64,000 nucleotides of DNA, taken from Nepenthes gracilis. Taxonomy: Eukaryota; Streptophyta; Magnoliopsida; Caryophyllales; Nepenthaceae. The notes below the pieces were generated by a model that saw only the letters and a program-made list of their open reading frames with translations, did no database searches and was not told where the DNA came from. Positions within the stretch are counted from its first letter, which is position 1; every line of letters starts with the position of its first letter. The DNA is taken from positions 10,946,001 through 11,010,000 of the forward strand of contig BSYO01000025.1 of NCBI GenBank assembly GCA_033239525.1, read 5' to 3'. The position numbers and the translations under genes are program-made. Shown one piece after another: positions 22,349 to 34,249 of this stretch.

Positions 22349-23170
22349 ATGGCGTCATCATCTTCAAAGAACTTGCCATTCAGTGTAAAACAGTTTAATG
22401 GGTAGGGCAACTTCATCCTCTGGTAGGAGAGGGTGAAGAATATTCTGACTAGAAAAGGAATAATAAAAACATTGAAGAAGAAGGAAGAAAAGTCAAAAAA
22501 CTTGTCCGAAGAGGAGTGGCAAGATAAAAGAGATCTTACCAACTGCACTATTAAATTATGCCTGGCGGACAACACGCTCCAGGAGGCCATTGGCTTGACT
22601 GATCCAGTGGAGGTCCGGGAGAAGTTGGAGAGTGATATAAATCTAAATTCTTGACAACCAGACTTCATATAAAGAAATAGTTTTATGGTCTGCGGTTGTC
22701 AAAAGGTGGCAGCTTTGAAAAGTATTTGGACGAATTTAATTGAATCGTAACACAGATGTCCGCCCTTGATAAGGTAATCAAAGAGGAGGATAAGGCATTA
22801 GTACTGCTGGCCTCTCTGCCAGTTTCTTATGGCCATATTGTCACTACAGTGCTGTTTGAAAAAGACACTCTCAAATTGGACGAGGTCATCGCTTCCTTAC
22901 TCATGAATGAGTTAAGGCGGTCACAAGGGGCCTCAACGTCTTCTCATAGTGAAGTATTTGTGACCGAGTTTAGGGGATGGAGTAGAGGACGTAGCCAGAA
23001 GCCTGGAGAGAAAGGACGTAGTAAATCTCGTCAAGGTATCAAAACCTTGAGTGCCATCATTGTGGCAAAAAAGGCAACATCAAGAAGTAATGCTTCAAGT
23101 GGAAGTGTGAGAACGCGAAAGAGGAAAAAGGAGAAAAGAGACGAGGTGAGGACAAGTCATTCGTCTCAGT
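22349..23170 (+). pseudogene. Gag of copia-1, broken
   Basis: Begins MASSSSKNLPFSVKQFNG (first frame, about 22349), then shifts through ILTRKGIIKTLKKKEEK, SEEEWQDKRDLTNCTIKLCL, ADNTLQEAIGLTDPVEVREK. This is the UBN2/gag-polypeptide layout of plant copia elements (NFxLWxxxMxxxLxxxG, EW..D..A...I...L). Continues MSALDKVIKEEDKALVLLAS, LPVSYGHIVTTVLFEKDTLK, LLMNELRRSQG. The zinc knuckle near 23050 reads CHHCGKKGNIKK in a third frame, with a stop where the last part should be. Stops and frameshifts make it non-functional. Confidence 0.82.
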
Positions 23171-23909
23171 GGTCACAGGAAGCAATCTCCTATTCATATG
23201 TGAAGAGAACGTGGCAAACCTGACAGACGAGGAGTCCGGCTGGGTGATTGATTTTGGTTCCACATTGCACACCACATCAAGAAGGGAATTGTTCACATTC
23301 TACACTCCAAGGGACTTTGGAGTAGTAATGATGGGTAATGAAGGAACATCCCAAATTATTGGTAAGGGTGACGTTGTATTGGTTACCAATAATGGGACGA
23401 AATTGATGTTAAAGGATGTTCGATATATTCCTGATATCAGGCTCAATATCATCTTAGCTAGTCGGTTGGATGATGAAGGTTATTATAATACCTTCTGTAA
23501 AGGTGAGTGGAAACTTACCAAAGGATCTCTAGTAGTGGTAAGAGGAAAAAGCTACTCCGGCCTGTATATTATGAAGGCATTCGTAACGGCCGAAGATGTA
23601 AACGCTGCAATCAGTAAGGAAACTAAAAATTTGTGGCACAAGAGGTTGGGCCACATGAGCGAACGTAGATTGCATCATCTGGTCAGGAAAGGCCTTATTG
23701 ACGGAGTAAAGGAGGATGGACTAAGGACGTGTCCTCACTGTTTAACTAGCAAACAAAGAAGAGTCTCATTTCATGGAGACTTGTCTCTACCAAAAGCAGA
23801 ACTACTTGATCTCATCCACACAGATGTGTGTGGACCATTCAAAGAGAAGTCGTTTGGAGGAGCTCAGTATTTCATTTCTTTCATTAACGATTGTTCCAGA
23901 AAACTGTGA
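23169..23909 (+). pseudogene. Protease and integrase N-terminus of copia-1 (246-codon open segment)
   Basis: The longest open piece of copia-1 pol. WVIDFGSTLHTTSRRELF is the protease active-site region; the catalytic D-S-G has become D-F-G. LKDVRYIPDIRLNIILASRL is the conserved block downstream of it. LWHKRLGHMSERRLHHLVRK, with CPHC further on, is the pre-integrase H-H-C-C zinc-binding domain. LDLIHTDVCGPF opens the integrase core with its first catalytic Asp. It ends at a stop near 23909 (DCSRKL), after which integrase continues in other frames. Confidence 0.85.
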
Positions 23910-26331
23910 GTCTACCCATTAAAAACCAAGGACTAAGTCCTCAGTGTATTTAAGTAATTTCATGCTCTTATTGAGTGACAAACGGGGAAGAAAATAAAGG
24001 CCGTTTGAAGCGATAACGGTGGATAATACATAGGGCCATTTGATGTCTATTGTCGGTCACATGATATTAGGTATCAGAAAACATCTCCAAAGATGCCACA
24101 GTTGAACGGAGTGGCTGAGCGGATGAACCACACACTTCTAGAAAGAGTACGATGTATGCTTTCCGAAGATAAGCTTCCTAGACACTTCTAGGCCGAAGCA
24201 TTGAAGACGGCGGCTTGCATCATAAATAGGTCACCCAGTAAACCCTTGAAGGGTGAAGTGTCGGAGAAGATATAGTCAAATAAAGAGCTATCTTATAATC
24301 ATCTGTGGGTGTTTGGATGTAAATCCTTTGTCTATATCCCAAGAAATGAAAGGACAAAGTTGGAGCCAAAGACGAAGTAATGCGTCTTTCTGAGCTATGG
24401 GGAAGATAAGTTGGGTTATAAACTTTATGATCTAGCTGGAAGAAGACTTGTCCGGTTAATGGACGTAAGCTTCGTTGAAGATAAAACGATCAAGGATATT
24501 GGCAGAAAAGCCAAGTGTGATGACGAGCAGACGGATAAAGTAAGTGTCGAAGTTATCTGTTCGGTATCTCTGGAAGATGAGGACAATGGTCCTGAGGCGG
24601 TCGATTACAATGGAGAGGAAATAATGACTCCTGATGAAGATTGGGATGAAGTTATCCCTCAACCGGCCAAAGATCTGCCTGTCAGATGATCCTCACGAAA
24701 CAGACAGCCATCCGTCCGTTTGTCATCTAGTGAATATGTCATGCTCACTGATTTTGGAGAGCCTGAAACTTATGAAGAGACTATGGAGGATGGGAGTAAG
24801 AAAAAATGGTTGGAAGCCATGAAAGATGAATGTGCTCTCTCCATAAGAATCACACATTTGACTTAGCCAAGCTTCTCAAGGAGAAAAGAGTCTTGAAGAA
24901 CAAGTGAGTCTTTTGACTGAAGACGTCCGAGGATACTATGTAGTTGAGATACAAGGCAGGGCTAGTGGTAAGAGGCTTTAGTTAATGAAAGAGAGTTAAT
25001 TTTGATGAGATTTTTGCTCCAGTGGTGAGGATGTCTTCCATAAGGGTTATATTGGAATTGACAACTGCTCAGAATCTAAAAGTGGAGCAGATGGACATCC
25101 GGACAGCCTTTCTTTATGGTGAATTGGAAGAAAAAATCTATATGGAACAGCAAGAAGGGTTCAAGGCCAAAGAAAAGGAGCAACTAGTCTATCGTCTGAG
25201 GAAAAGCTTGTATGGGTTGAAACAGGCTTCGAGACAGTGGTACAAGAAGTTCGAATCAGTCATGACTAGTCAAGGATACTGACGAACTACTTGTGATCAC
25301 TATGTTTTTACATAGAGGTTTTCAGAAGATGATTTTGTTATCCTTTTTCTTTACGTGGATGACATGTTGATTGTTGGACAAAACAGTGCTCGGATAAAGA
25401 AGTTAAATGAGCAACTTGGGCAATCCTTTGCCATGAAAGACCTTGGACCAGCAAACTAGATTCTTGGTATTAGAATCATTCGTGATTAAAAGGTATGGAG
25501 ACTATGGCTGTCTCAAGAAAACTACTTTGAGAATATACTCAAACGATTCAACATGGATAAGTCTAAGTCTGTCAGCACTCTATTTGCAAATCATCACAAG
25601 TTGAGTAATCACTAGTGTCCATCTTCGGACAAAGAGAAAGCGTACATGAGAGGCGTTCCTTACTCCTCAGCCGTAGGAAGCCTCATGTATGCCTTGGTAT
25701 GCACCAGGTCAGACATAGCACATGCTGTTGGCACAGTCAGCTGGTTTTTGTCCAATCCAGGAAAGGAGTATTGGTCTGCGGTAAAATGGCTTATGAGATA
25801 TATCCGATAAACTTCCAATAGGTGTTTGTGCCTTGGAAGTGACAAGCCTCAATTGGTGGGCTACTCAGATGCTAATATGGCTGGAGACATTGACAGTCGC
25901 AAGTTTACTTAAGGATACTTGGTAAAATTTACAGAATGAGCAGTTTCCTGGCAGTCCAAGTTACAAAAATGTGTTGCTCTTTCCACTATTGAAGCCGAAT
26001 ATATTGTCGTAACAGAAGCTTGCGAGGAGATATTGTGGATGAAGAAGTTCGTTCAGGAACTGAACCTTGAACGGGAAAAGTATGTGGTACTCTGTGACAG
26101 CCAGAGTACCATTTATCTCTATAAGAACTCCTCACTCTATTTCCGATCAAAGTATATTGATGTGCGATATTATTGGATAAGAGATGTATTAGAAGCCGGT
26201 CTACTGTCACTAGAAAAGATTGACACTGAAGAGAATGGGGCAGATATGATGACTAAGATTCTACCGAAGGGGAAGAATGAAGCATGCTGTAGGCTAGCCG
26301 GGATGATGGACTTAACTTCCTCACGGTCGTA
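23910..26331 (+). pseudogene. Integrase, reverse transcriptase and RNase H of copia-1, broken
   Basis: Integrase remnants run to about 24700, including the region near PQLNGVAERMN (about 24090-24130). Reverse transcriptase: VRMSSIRVILELTTAQNLKV and QMDIRTAFLYGELEEKIYME (25022-25282), where D of DIRTAFLYG is catalytic; LYVDDMLIVGQNS (about 25350-25390) is the YVDD catalytic box; AMKDLGPAN is followed by a TAG and then ILGI. RNase H: KCVALSTIEAEYIVVTEA (about 25965-26020), LCDSQSTIYLYKN, FRSKYIDVRYYWIRD and NGADMMTKILPK (to about 26275) complete the domain. Several frameshifts and stops separate these pieces. Confidence 0.88.
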
Positions 26332-26341
26332 AGGCAAAGTT

Positions 26342-27198
26342 TGTTCGGGATTACTTCTGTGTGGAAGTCCTTGTGACTAAAGGACTTGGACAAAGTATGT
26401 GTGTGTGCTAAAAGGAAGAAATTTCAGTCAACATAGTTGATCGGAACCTTTCTGGACGGTCAACTCTATCGGTCAATATGTTAATCGGCAAAAGTCGATA
26501 GACGACTTTCTCTGCTGAAGAATCGGGACGGACTACTTTGATCGGTCAACGATGTGATTGACCGGACAAAATAAGAGGATGGTCAACAGAGTTGATCGAC
26601 TGAATTTGGAAGGTCTGAATGACTGTCATATTCCGAAATGTATATAGTTGACCTATCCGATTTGGTAGTTGGTAGACGTCATTCTTGGGACTCCAAAAGG
26701 CTGATCGGTCTGTAGGAGCAGTCATGTGCCGTCTGCTGCAGGATAGGGTGTGCGCATGCACACATGTAGACCTTAGAAGTTGAGCATCAACCACAAGTTG
26801 GGCTATGGTGGGGGGACGCATGTATATATGTGTGTGTATAAGCACACTAGAGACACACGAAGGTAACAGTGAGAAAAACGGAGAAAAGAAAGAGAGCGGT
26901 GGATGAAAATAAAGTATTACAGTTTTTGTTTACCTTTACTCTATTCTTATTTTCGCCTTCTGTAGTTTGTGTAACAAAATTATCATACCTAGTAATCATT
27001 TATGGATTTAGTATCTCGTGATTTTTTCTTTATTTTGTAAGGGCTTTCCACATAAAACATTTGGTGTTTATTTTCTCTTCTTCTTCTTATATTTCTACTT
27101 CTACTTTACAGTGGGTTTTATCAATTTGCTGCCCATTCCAACCAACAAAAGAATTGTTCTTATATCATTATCTGTAGGCCGCCAGTTGTCCGCCAACA
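26342..27198 (+). repeat. 3' LTR of copia-1 (857 bp)
   Basis: Starts TGTTCGGGATTACTTCTGTG and ends GTTGTCCGCCAACA. It matches the solo LTR at 15373-16217 along its length and the truncated 5' LTR at 22048-22314. U3 (about 26410-26660) holds seven TTGAC/GTCAA cores. A TATA-like run (TGTATATATGTG) lies near 26821-26832. No clear polypurine tract precedes it. Confidence 0.9.
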
Positions 27199-28248
27199 AA
27201 ATATATCATATATTACTATAATAGTTATTTTAATTTAAAATAATAGTATAAATAGTTTAATATATGAGATAATTTATATTTTATTAAAGTTTAGAAATTG
27301 TTATTACACAGCAAGCAAGCAAAATTCCTGCCTTGATCGAATAATTTATATCTCTTTGACGGTCCACTGAGTATTCAGTTCTCAAATTTCAAAAGCTGGC
27401 AAGCCTGCAAGTATCTTTATACAGGCCTTTAACCCCTAATGGGGATATAAAGGCCATTGTCCCATGTACACACAAAAGGAAATAGTTCGTTTAGATCGCA
27501 TGTTTAGAATTAAAATTTAAAAATATAAGTTTAATTTTAATTCAATTAGAATTAAAATTAGATAAAAATTTAAATTTTATTACTTAGATTGTATAAAGAA
27601 ATTATAATTTTAAGAGAAAAATAAAGTTGAAGTGTGGTTAATTTTTTAATCAATATATAATCAGTATAAATTTAAAAATTAAAATTTTAATATATATAAT
27701 TTATAGATACATATTATTTTAAGATATTTTAAACAATACTCCTTATTAGAATATACTTTTATGTTTTTAAATAATACTTTTATGTAATTTTTAAAAAATA
27801 AATTAAAAATATAACTATGATCAACCCACAAGCTACCGAAAATATTTTTATCCAATGGATCCCACCTCATTTGATTTTATTTTATCTAATTAATAGATAA
27901 TTTTTAGTATTGAAATTATAATTTTTTACCATATTTGTAAAAAAAAATTATAAAGAACTAATTTGACACTCACTTTCAAATTCAGGAATTTGAAACATGA
28001 AATGAGAATTCCAGTTTCCTCTAAAACCAAACAATAAAATTAAAATTAGGTCTTAAATTGTAATTCTAATTTCAAATTTCAGGACAAACCAGACGGGACC
28101 TAAAGATATTTCCTTATATTCTCGGTGCTATGCATGCAAAGTGGATGATGCTTTGTGGGAAACCTCTCTTTTAGGGGCTTTGGTAACATGGATATTAATC
28201 TTTGGTTCAACCCTCACCAGCACAGCACTTAACACTGTAGGAGGATAT
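27199..28248. other. AT-rich DNA with a MITE-like block
   Basis: No gene is visible. The block at about 27488-28103 has candidate inverted ends: TTAGATCGCATG on the left and, as reverse complement, TTAGGTCCCGTC on the right, with AATTAAAATTT-rich arms between them. This resembles plant hAT- or PIF-type MITEs, but I could not find a clean target duplication, so it is tentative. The region 27300-27480 is single-copy-looking. Confidence 0.35.
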
Positions 28249-28705
28249 TGTGGGTACAAGTTTAAGAGGAAAGCGTAATTCTAAAAGATCGGCATAATAG
28301 GAGGGAGAGCCCTTCAAACTTATAAGCTAGCTCTTGTGAAGTTGGCTCTCCAATGTGGGACTCGCAATATTCCTCCTTCTTTTGTCAATGGCTGTACTCG
28401 ACGGCTACACTCAGTGGCACTTCACTCAACGGCTTTAACTCTGTGGTTCTCATTCTACGGCGCTTCACTCAATTTTTTCGGTTAGTCCCTCCACAGGTAA
28501 CCATCTCTGATAGTTCTTTCTGGTCAGAACTCTTTAAGGTAGCCTTCTCCGGGTCAGGGTCAGTCTTAATAAAAGCACAATTGTTGCGAGTACAGGTCTA
28601 AGAGAAGAGCTCAATCACAAAAGACCGATTTAATAAGAGGAAGTGCCCATCAAACTTATAAACTAGCCTTTATGAAGTTAGTTCCCTAATATAGGATTCG
28701 TAACA
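28249..28705 (-). mobile_element. TRIM-like miniature LTR element (457 bp)
   Basis: Two direct repeats of about 121 bp (28249-28369) and 124 bp (28582-28705) flank a 212-bp non-coding middle. Both share AAACTTATAA(G/A)CTAGC, the segment around GAAGTT(G/A)G, and the start TGT...GTACA; the right copy runs from TGTTGCGAG to TTCGTAACA, with TG...CA ends. On the minus strand the left copy reads GAGTCCCACATTGGAGAGCC, which resembles the 5' part of LTRs of plant TRIM elements, so minus orientation is inferred. The middle has short repeats (CACTCAACGGC, CACTCAGTGGC). A primer-binding site and target duplication are not convincing. Confidence 0.55.
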
Positions 28706-29380
28706 AAGGACAAGAAGAATTATTCAATGGCAATACAGGATTAGCTCAGCTGGCCACAAATTCAGATGCGGCCCAGCAAGATATCTATACCCTTAAGCTA
28801 TTATGAGAAGACTGAGAATGGAGGACTGCCCTTCATCAAATTATGAAAAAGATGATTCTTGTTCTTCATCCAATGACCAAAATCTCAGGCATACAACGTC
28901 ATAGCCAAACAAAAACATGAGCAAAAGCAACAACATTGTAGAATCAAAGATCCTGAAAAAAAGGCACCAAAATAGTGCAAATGGATGGATTCTGTTCTTC
29001 AGACAATTCGCCTTCTCCACCATCAAAACTTGGTCATCCTCAGCTTCTTTTTTAATGTCTACATATTTTAGAAGTAGACAAAACTCAGCATATATACCCA
29101 TAGAACTAATATCCAAAACACATACAACATTTTCTGATTCAGAAAGACACAAAATGATGAATTTTTTTGCGACCCATTACCAACATACAATGAATGCCGA
29201 GGCACTGATGGATGTTGAACCTCCGTGAACTTCTCTTTCCAGAGCAACATACCTCGTATGCAGCATTTGTGCCCCTTATAATTTTCGTATGTCATAAAAA
29301 CTTGCCTACAAAATTAGGTGATATCCCTAAAAATGACCAAGTGGTCATCGAGTAATGTAATAGGACGTAGCTAAATATAT
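28706..29380. other. Short intergenic segment, no supported gene
   Basis: Opposing short ORFs (for example plus 28917-29228 and minus 28841-29152) overlap and show no family match. At 28742-28753, TAGCTCAGCTGG fits a tRNA A-box, but no B-box or cloverleaf follows. Confidence 0.4.
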
Positions 29381-30143
29381 TGGGAACTGAATCGTTTGTT
29401 TAAACTATGAGAAAATAATTGATAATACACAGCGAACCAATAATAATTGCAAATAATAAGGAATATATTATTTTATGTAAAAAAATTTTTTTAAATGAGA
29501 GGAAAAAATTACAAGATTATACGTTCAAAATATATTCATTATGTGATAAGTTTGGTTATACAAACCACTAAAAATACAATAGTACAATTCTTTGTAATAA
29601 ATGAGGCCAAATAATAAAGAGTATAAGACAAAAGGTAGAAATATGGCTGATAAAATATCATTCTCAGTCTTTAAAAATAACGTACTCAAGATCGATGGTG
29701 AATGAGAACTCAATTGAATGAGCAAATCTTTTTCTTATCAATTTTCTCTCATTTTCTCCTCTTTCTCTCATTGAGTCAGTGTCCCTTTTTAGAGAAATTA
29801 CAAAATATAACCCTAAAATCGCGTCAGGTGTATTTATATTAGGAATGACGTTTGAACATCTGTCGGGCACGCATCACACACATGCCCATTGTAATCGATG
29901 CATGAGCTCCCCTTGGGCTCCCTCAGGTGCCAAACAATCTGAAAATTGTGCTCATGTGACCCTTAAGCACTCCTTAGATGACCCCATTCTAGAATTAGTG
30001 CTCATGCGTACAATAGGTGCCCGTCACATGCCGTTCTATAATTTTTTCCATATGAGTTCAATGCACGTGTATTCATGTGCATGCCACTAAACATCACATC
30101 AAATGGGTAGGGGACTCACACAGAAATAACCCATAACTCAACA
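29381..30143 (-). repeat. 3' LTR of copia-2 (763 bp)
   Basis: Left end TGGGAACTGAATCG, then TTTAAACTATGAG(A/G)AAATAAT, is shared with the remnant at 34194-34249. The right end CCATAACTCAACA is placed by the inverted pair TGTTGAG...CTCAACA. In sense it carries a TATA box at 29831-29838 preceded by repeated GGTGC/GTGCCC-rich DNA (about 29860-30080), a layout like that of the chromovirus LTRs. The ORF at 29779-30090 is fortuitous. Confidence 0.75.
29831..29838 (-). promoter_or_regulatory. TATA box of the copia-2 LTR
   Basis: Minus strand reads AATATAAATACA, directly downstream of the repeated GC-richer segment of the LTR and upstream of a run ending in purine-rich DNA. Assigned by position. Confidence 0.45.
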
Positions 30144-33100
30144 AACATCTCCTCACATCCTTGTGAGGACCATCATTATCTCATCTATAATTTGGCAAAC
30201 TTTAAGCTTTTCCATTTGTATCACTTTAGTCATCATGTCCGATCAACTTTCTCGGTTCTAATCTTATTAAGTGTTAGCGATTCTAAGTCAATGATATTCC
30301 TTACTAAATGATATCTCATATCAATATATTTCGATCGAGAATGAAATGATGAGTTTCTATAAAGGTGAATGACGCTTTAATTATCACAAAGTAACACATA
30401 TCACTCGTACTTGAAATTGATTTCTTGAATGAACTTCTTCATCTACAATATTTCCTTACTTACCTCCGTCACAATGATGAATTCTGCCTCAGTGGTAGAG
30501 AGAGTAATGTACTTTTGCAATGTAGATTACCATGAAACAACTCCTCTAGCAAATGTCACTAGATACGACGAGGTGGATTTTCGTGAGTTAATATCACCCA
30601 CCATATCTATATCGATGTACCCAACTAGAATTGACTCGCCATTTCCAAAATATAAACATATCTTGAAAATTTCTCGAAGATATCTCAAAATTTACTTCAT
30701 CACGAATCAATGCTCATTTCCAGGATTCAAAAGAAAATGGCTAACCATTTCAATTCGCATGAGTAATATTTAGTCTCGTACACACCATAGCATATATCAA
30801 ACTGTCTACGGCCGAAGAGTAAGGTGCGCTTCTCACACTTGCCTCTTCATCATCCATAGAGGAACGTTACCAATTACTCAACTTAAAGTGATTAGCCAAC
30901 AGAGTGCTTATCGACTTGGACTTCTCCATATTGAAATGTTGAAATACTTTCTTGACATAATTCTCTTGGGACACCCACAATTTATTTGCCTTTCGATCGC
31001 AAAATATTTTTATACCAAGAATTTGCTTTGTCGGCCCCAAGTCCTTTATAGTGAAGGATTTTTTAAGCTGTTACTTCAATTCAGTGATTCGGGAGGTATT
31101 TTGTCTCACAATAAGCACATCATCTATATAGAGTAGGAGAATAACAAAGTCATCTTATTAAAACCTTTAAACAAAGACACAATGATTTAAAATAATCCTT
31201 CGATTGTCTTAACTTACCATAACAGACTCAAATTTCTTGTACTACTGTCTCAAAGCTTGCTTTAACCCATAGAGGTTTTTATTTAGACAACACACTAACA
31301 CCCCTTCCCTTCTACTCAGAATCCATTTGACTGCTCAATGTAGATCTCCTTCTCAAAGTCATCATGAAGAAATACCATCCGCACATTCAATTGTTCAATT
31401 TCAAATCAAGAATTGCAACCAATCTAAGGACTACCTAGATTGAAGACATCTTCCCAATAGAGGCAAAAATCTTCTCAAAGTTGACACCTTTCCATTAATT
31501 AAATCCTTTTATAACCAACTTTGTCTTATAAATTGGTTGTGGGTTATTCTCATCAGTCTGCAAATGGAAGACCAATTTGTTCTTCAAAGCTTGTTTGCCC
31601 TTAGGCAACTTAGTCAACTCAAACATGTAGTTCTCTTATAATGACTTCATTTCTTCTTAAATGGCACCCATCCACTCCAAATTGTACTTATCCTCCATTA
31701 CTTTAGTAAAACTTTTCGGTTCTCCACCGTAAGTAAGCGGCACATGCTCATCAACCAATAAGTGAGTAGAGGGCCTTAAATCTCTCATGGATCGTCGGAG
31801 TGGGATGGTCTTAGTGGGTCAAAAATTATCATGAGGAATAACATCATCTTTATTTGCATAGTCCACTCCATTGAGTATAGGAGTCCCACAATCTTCTTCT
31901 TCTTCAGCGTCACTTCGATCACCGTCTTTATCACAAATTAGTATCGGTGTCAAGGATTTTGAATTCGTATTACAAAGAACGTTGTTATTGTTGTTGGAAA
32001 TGACATTCTTCGCTTTATCGATATCTTTAATTATTTCAACCTCGACAAACATCACATCTCTCGACCGAATGAGCTTCTTCTCTATTGGATTATAAAACTA
32101 ATAGCCTAACTCATCTTCCTCGTAACTAACAAAGATATACTATCTCATCTTAGGTTCTAGTTTGGACCTCTCATCCTTTGGGATATGAACAAAGGACTTA
32201 CACCCAAATACGTATAAATAGTCATAAGATACCTCCTTTTTGGACTACACCTTCTCTGGTACTTCTCTGTTTAGAGAGCTATTAGGTGATAGGTTGATCA
32301 CATGATTCACAGAATTCAAGACTTCCCCTAAAATTAACTAGGGAGTTTTGCCTCTGAAATCATGTAGCAAACTCTCTCAGTCAGTGTCCTACTCATCTAC
32401 TAAACCACACCATTCAGTTATGGTGTCTTCGTTGTAGAGTCCTTTGGTGTTAAATTTTATGGGTTCAACAATATGCATCGAATGTTCCAATATACTTTCT
32501 GCTGTTATCACTCCGGATACACTTCAACTTCTTACCTATCTATCTCTCTACTAGAGAATAAAATTGTTCCAAGATGTCAAGGGTTTGATTATTTGATATC
32601 AGCGGATAACTTTTTTGAACAATTATCAATAAAGGTGATAAAGTAGAGTACTCATCCAAGTGTTTTCACCTTAAGAGAGCCACATATATCGGTGTAGACT
32701 AACTTAAGAAGATCCATCTTCTTCATGGACGAGTTTCTATGGAACAAAACTATCTATTATTTTCCTACCATGCAATGAGGACATGTCTTCAACTTAATTT
32801 CCTTCACCCTCAAAGTTTTTATTCACTAAACAATTCAACATTTTCTCACTCATGTGGCTCAAGCATCGATGCCGTAGATTTGAACACTCGCTTCTTGCTA
32901 CGTGTACATCTCTAAACAAAATTGTGGCTTGCAACACATATAAGTTGGAAACCTTCTTTTCCTAGGCAATTATTAGAGATCATCTAATCAACTTCCAAAC
33001 GCTTTCATAGAATGTGTTACAAAATGCTTTATCATCAAACTTGCTTGTTGAAATAAGATTCAACCGAATGTTTGGGACATGCCGTACGTCCTTCTATAGC

Positions 33101-34180
33101 AGCTTTGTTCTATTGTTGGTAATTAGGCACACATCACCACAATTGATAATCCGGATGTGCCTTCATTTTTTATCTTCAACACTCTAAAAATCATCAAGAG
33201 TGTAAGACATGAAGAATTCTTTTCTTGATGTGACATAAAGTGAAATACCATTGTCAACCACCCAATTAGTTTCATGATCCATCAGGTTGATTGCTTCATC
33301 TTCTTTACAAACCAATAGCAAATTGAGTTTGGTAACAACTCAGCCTTTATCCTTATCTCGGGTCTTCTCATCCTTCTTTCCATTCCCTTTAGCATTTTTT
33401 TACTTTCACTTATAACAATACTTTTTGATGTATTTTTTTTCCTACAGTGGCAGCATTCGAGGTCTTATTACTTCAATTGGGACTTGTTTCTACTCTTCTC
33501 GTTAGATTTTAGATCATGCCATTTGTTTCTTCCCCGTGACTCTAAAACTAGCACTTTGGAGTACAAAGAGCAAGAGCCCTATGATCGTCGTTTCATCTTC
33601 TCATTCAGCATGGCTCCCTTTGCTATCTTCAGAGTCACCATGCTATTGGGAACGGTGTTGATGAGGGTAATCCGTATAACATCCCATGAATTTGGCAAAG
33701 TGGTCAAGAACCACAAATCGAGCAACTTATCGACAAACTTGATACCCATGTTACTCAATTAGTCAACACATTCTTGAAATTTTTTCAAGTGGTCACCTAT
33801 AGATGTACCTTCTTTATATCTCACCGGTATCAATTTTATAAGGTGATACAATTTATTGTTACCCGTCTTTGAGGCATAAAGCATCTCAAGCTTCTTGCAC
33901 AAAGTTTTTGTATGTGTTTCATTTCAAATGTGATTATATACGTTGTCAATGAATTGCCAAATATACCCATAAATATGTTCATGTTCAAAGTCCCATTCCT
34001 TATCAGATTTTGTCTTAGATTTTTGTGTAGCAAATATTGAAAGATGTATTATTTTAATAAATAATAAATTCTTCATCTTGCTCCTTCAAATATTATAGTT
34101 TAAACTATTTAAATAAATTATTTTATTTCTAACCTTTATCGATTCAAATAAATTTCAGCACACGACAATAATAACCGTGT
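30144..34180 (-). pseudogene. Gag-pol pseudogene of copia-2
   Basis: Minus-strand motifs in order from the 5' side: NWVVDNGISLYVTSRKEFF (about 33210-33270, protease; D-S-G is now D-N-G); DVRHVPNIRLNLISTSKF (about 33040-33095); HRCLSHMSEKMLN (about 32830-32880, pre-integrase zinc-binding domain); degenerate integrase core (about 32100-32760); degenerate RT with ILLLYIDDVLIVRQN (about 31095-31145), which is the YVDD catalytic box; then VHYSL or KYITLSTTEAEF in the RNase H region (about 30475-30520). Gag lies at about 33380-34170, without a clear intact knuckle. Stops and frameshifts throughout. Confidence 0.8.
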
Positions 34181-34192
34181 CTCTGATAAAAC
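34181..34192 (-). other. Primer-binding site of copia-2 (decayed)
   Basis: Plus strand CTCTGATAAAAC is the complement of a decayed TGGTATCAGAG site. It abuts the LTR terminus TGTTGAGG at 34194 and confirms the minus orientation. Confidence 0.6.
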
Positions 34193-34193
34193 T

Positions 34194-34249
34194 TGTTGAG
34201 GAATCAGATTGCTTATTTAAACTATGAGGAAATAATCGACAATACATAG
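34194..34249 (-). repeat. Truncated 5' LTR of copia-2 (56 bp left)
   Basis: TGTTGAGGAATCAG and TTTAAACTATGAGGAAATAA match the left end of the LTR at 29381. The match fades where the chromovirus B LTR starts at 34250. Confidence 0.7.

Larger units (their letters stand above)
22048..27198 (+). mobile_element. Ty1/copia retrotransposon copia-1 (5' LTR truncated)
   Basis: Order is partial 5' LTR (22048-22314), primer-binding site (22317-22328), gag, protease, integrase, reverse transcriptase, RNase H, 3' LTR (26342-27198). Integrase before RT is the Ty1/copia order. The 5' LTR keeps only its last about 267 bp, matching about 26920-27198 of the 3' LTR; U3 with the W-box cluster is gone. The coding part is broken by several stops and frameshifts but still readable, so this copy is younger than copia-2. 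Without a U3 at its 5' end it cannot be transcribed from its own promoter. Confidence 0.92.
29381..34249 (-). mobile_element. Ty1/copia retrotransposon copia-2, decayed
   Basis: Read right to left: remnant of 5' LTR (34194-34249), primer-binding site (about 34181-34192), gag, protease, integrase, RT, RNase H, 3' LTR (29381-30143). The LTR ends in sense are TGTTGAG and CTCAACA, an exact inverted pair. The 5' LTR is cut after 56 bp where chromovirus B begins. Coding frames are riddled with stops, so it is older than copia-1. The protease-integrase block is similar in sequence to copia-1, suggesting the same broad lineage. Confidence 0.85.

Noticed and set aside
27488..28103. Possible MITE with TTAG(A/G)TC ends
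   Set aside because: Ends match over about 12 bp only and no target duplication is clear; kept as a remark, not a separate element.
28736..28790. tRNA-like A-box (TAGCTCAGCTGG)
   Set aside because: No B-box at the proper distance and no cloverleaf arms; it may be a chance match or a decayed SINE head.
29779..30090. 103-codon plus-strand ORF
   Set aside because: It lies within the copia-2 LTR across its promoter region and reads antisense to the element; no family match.
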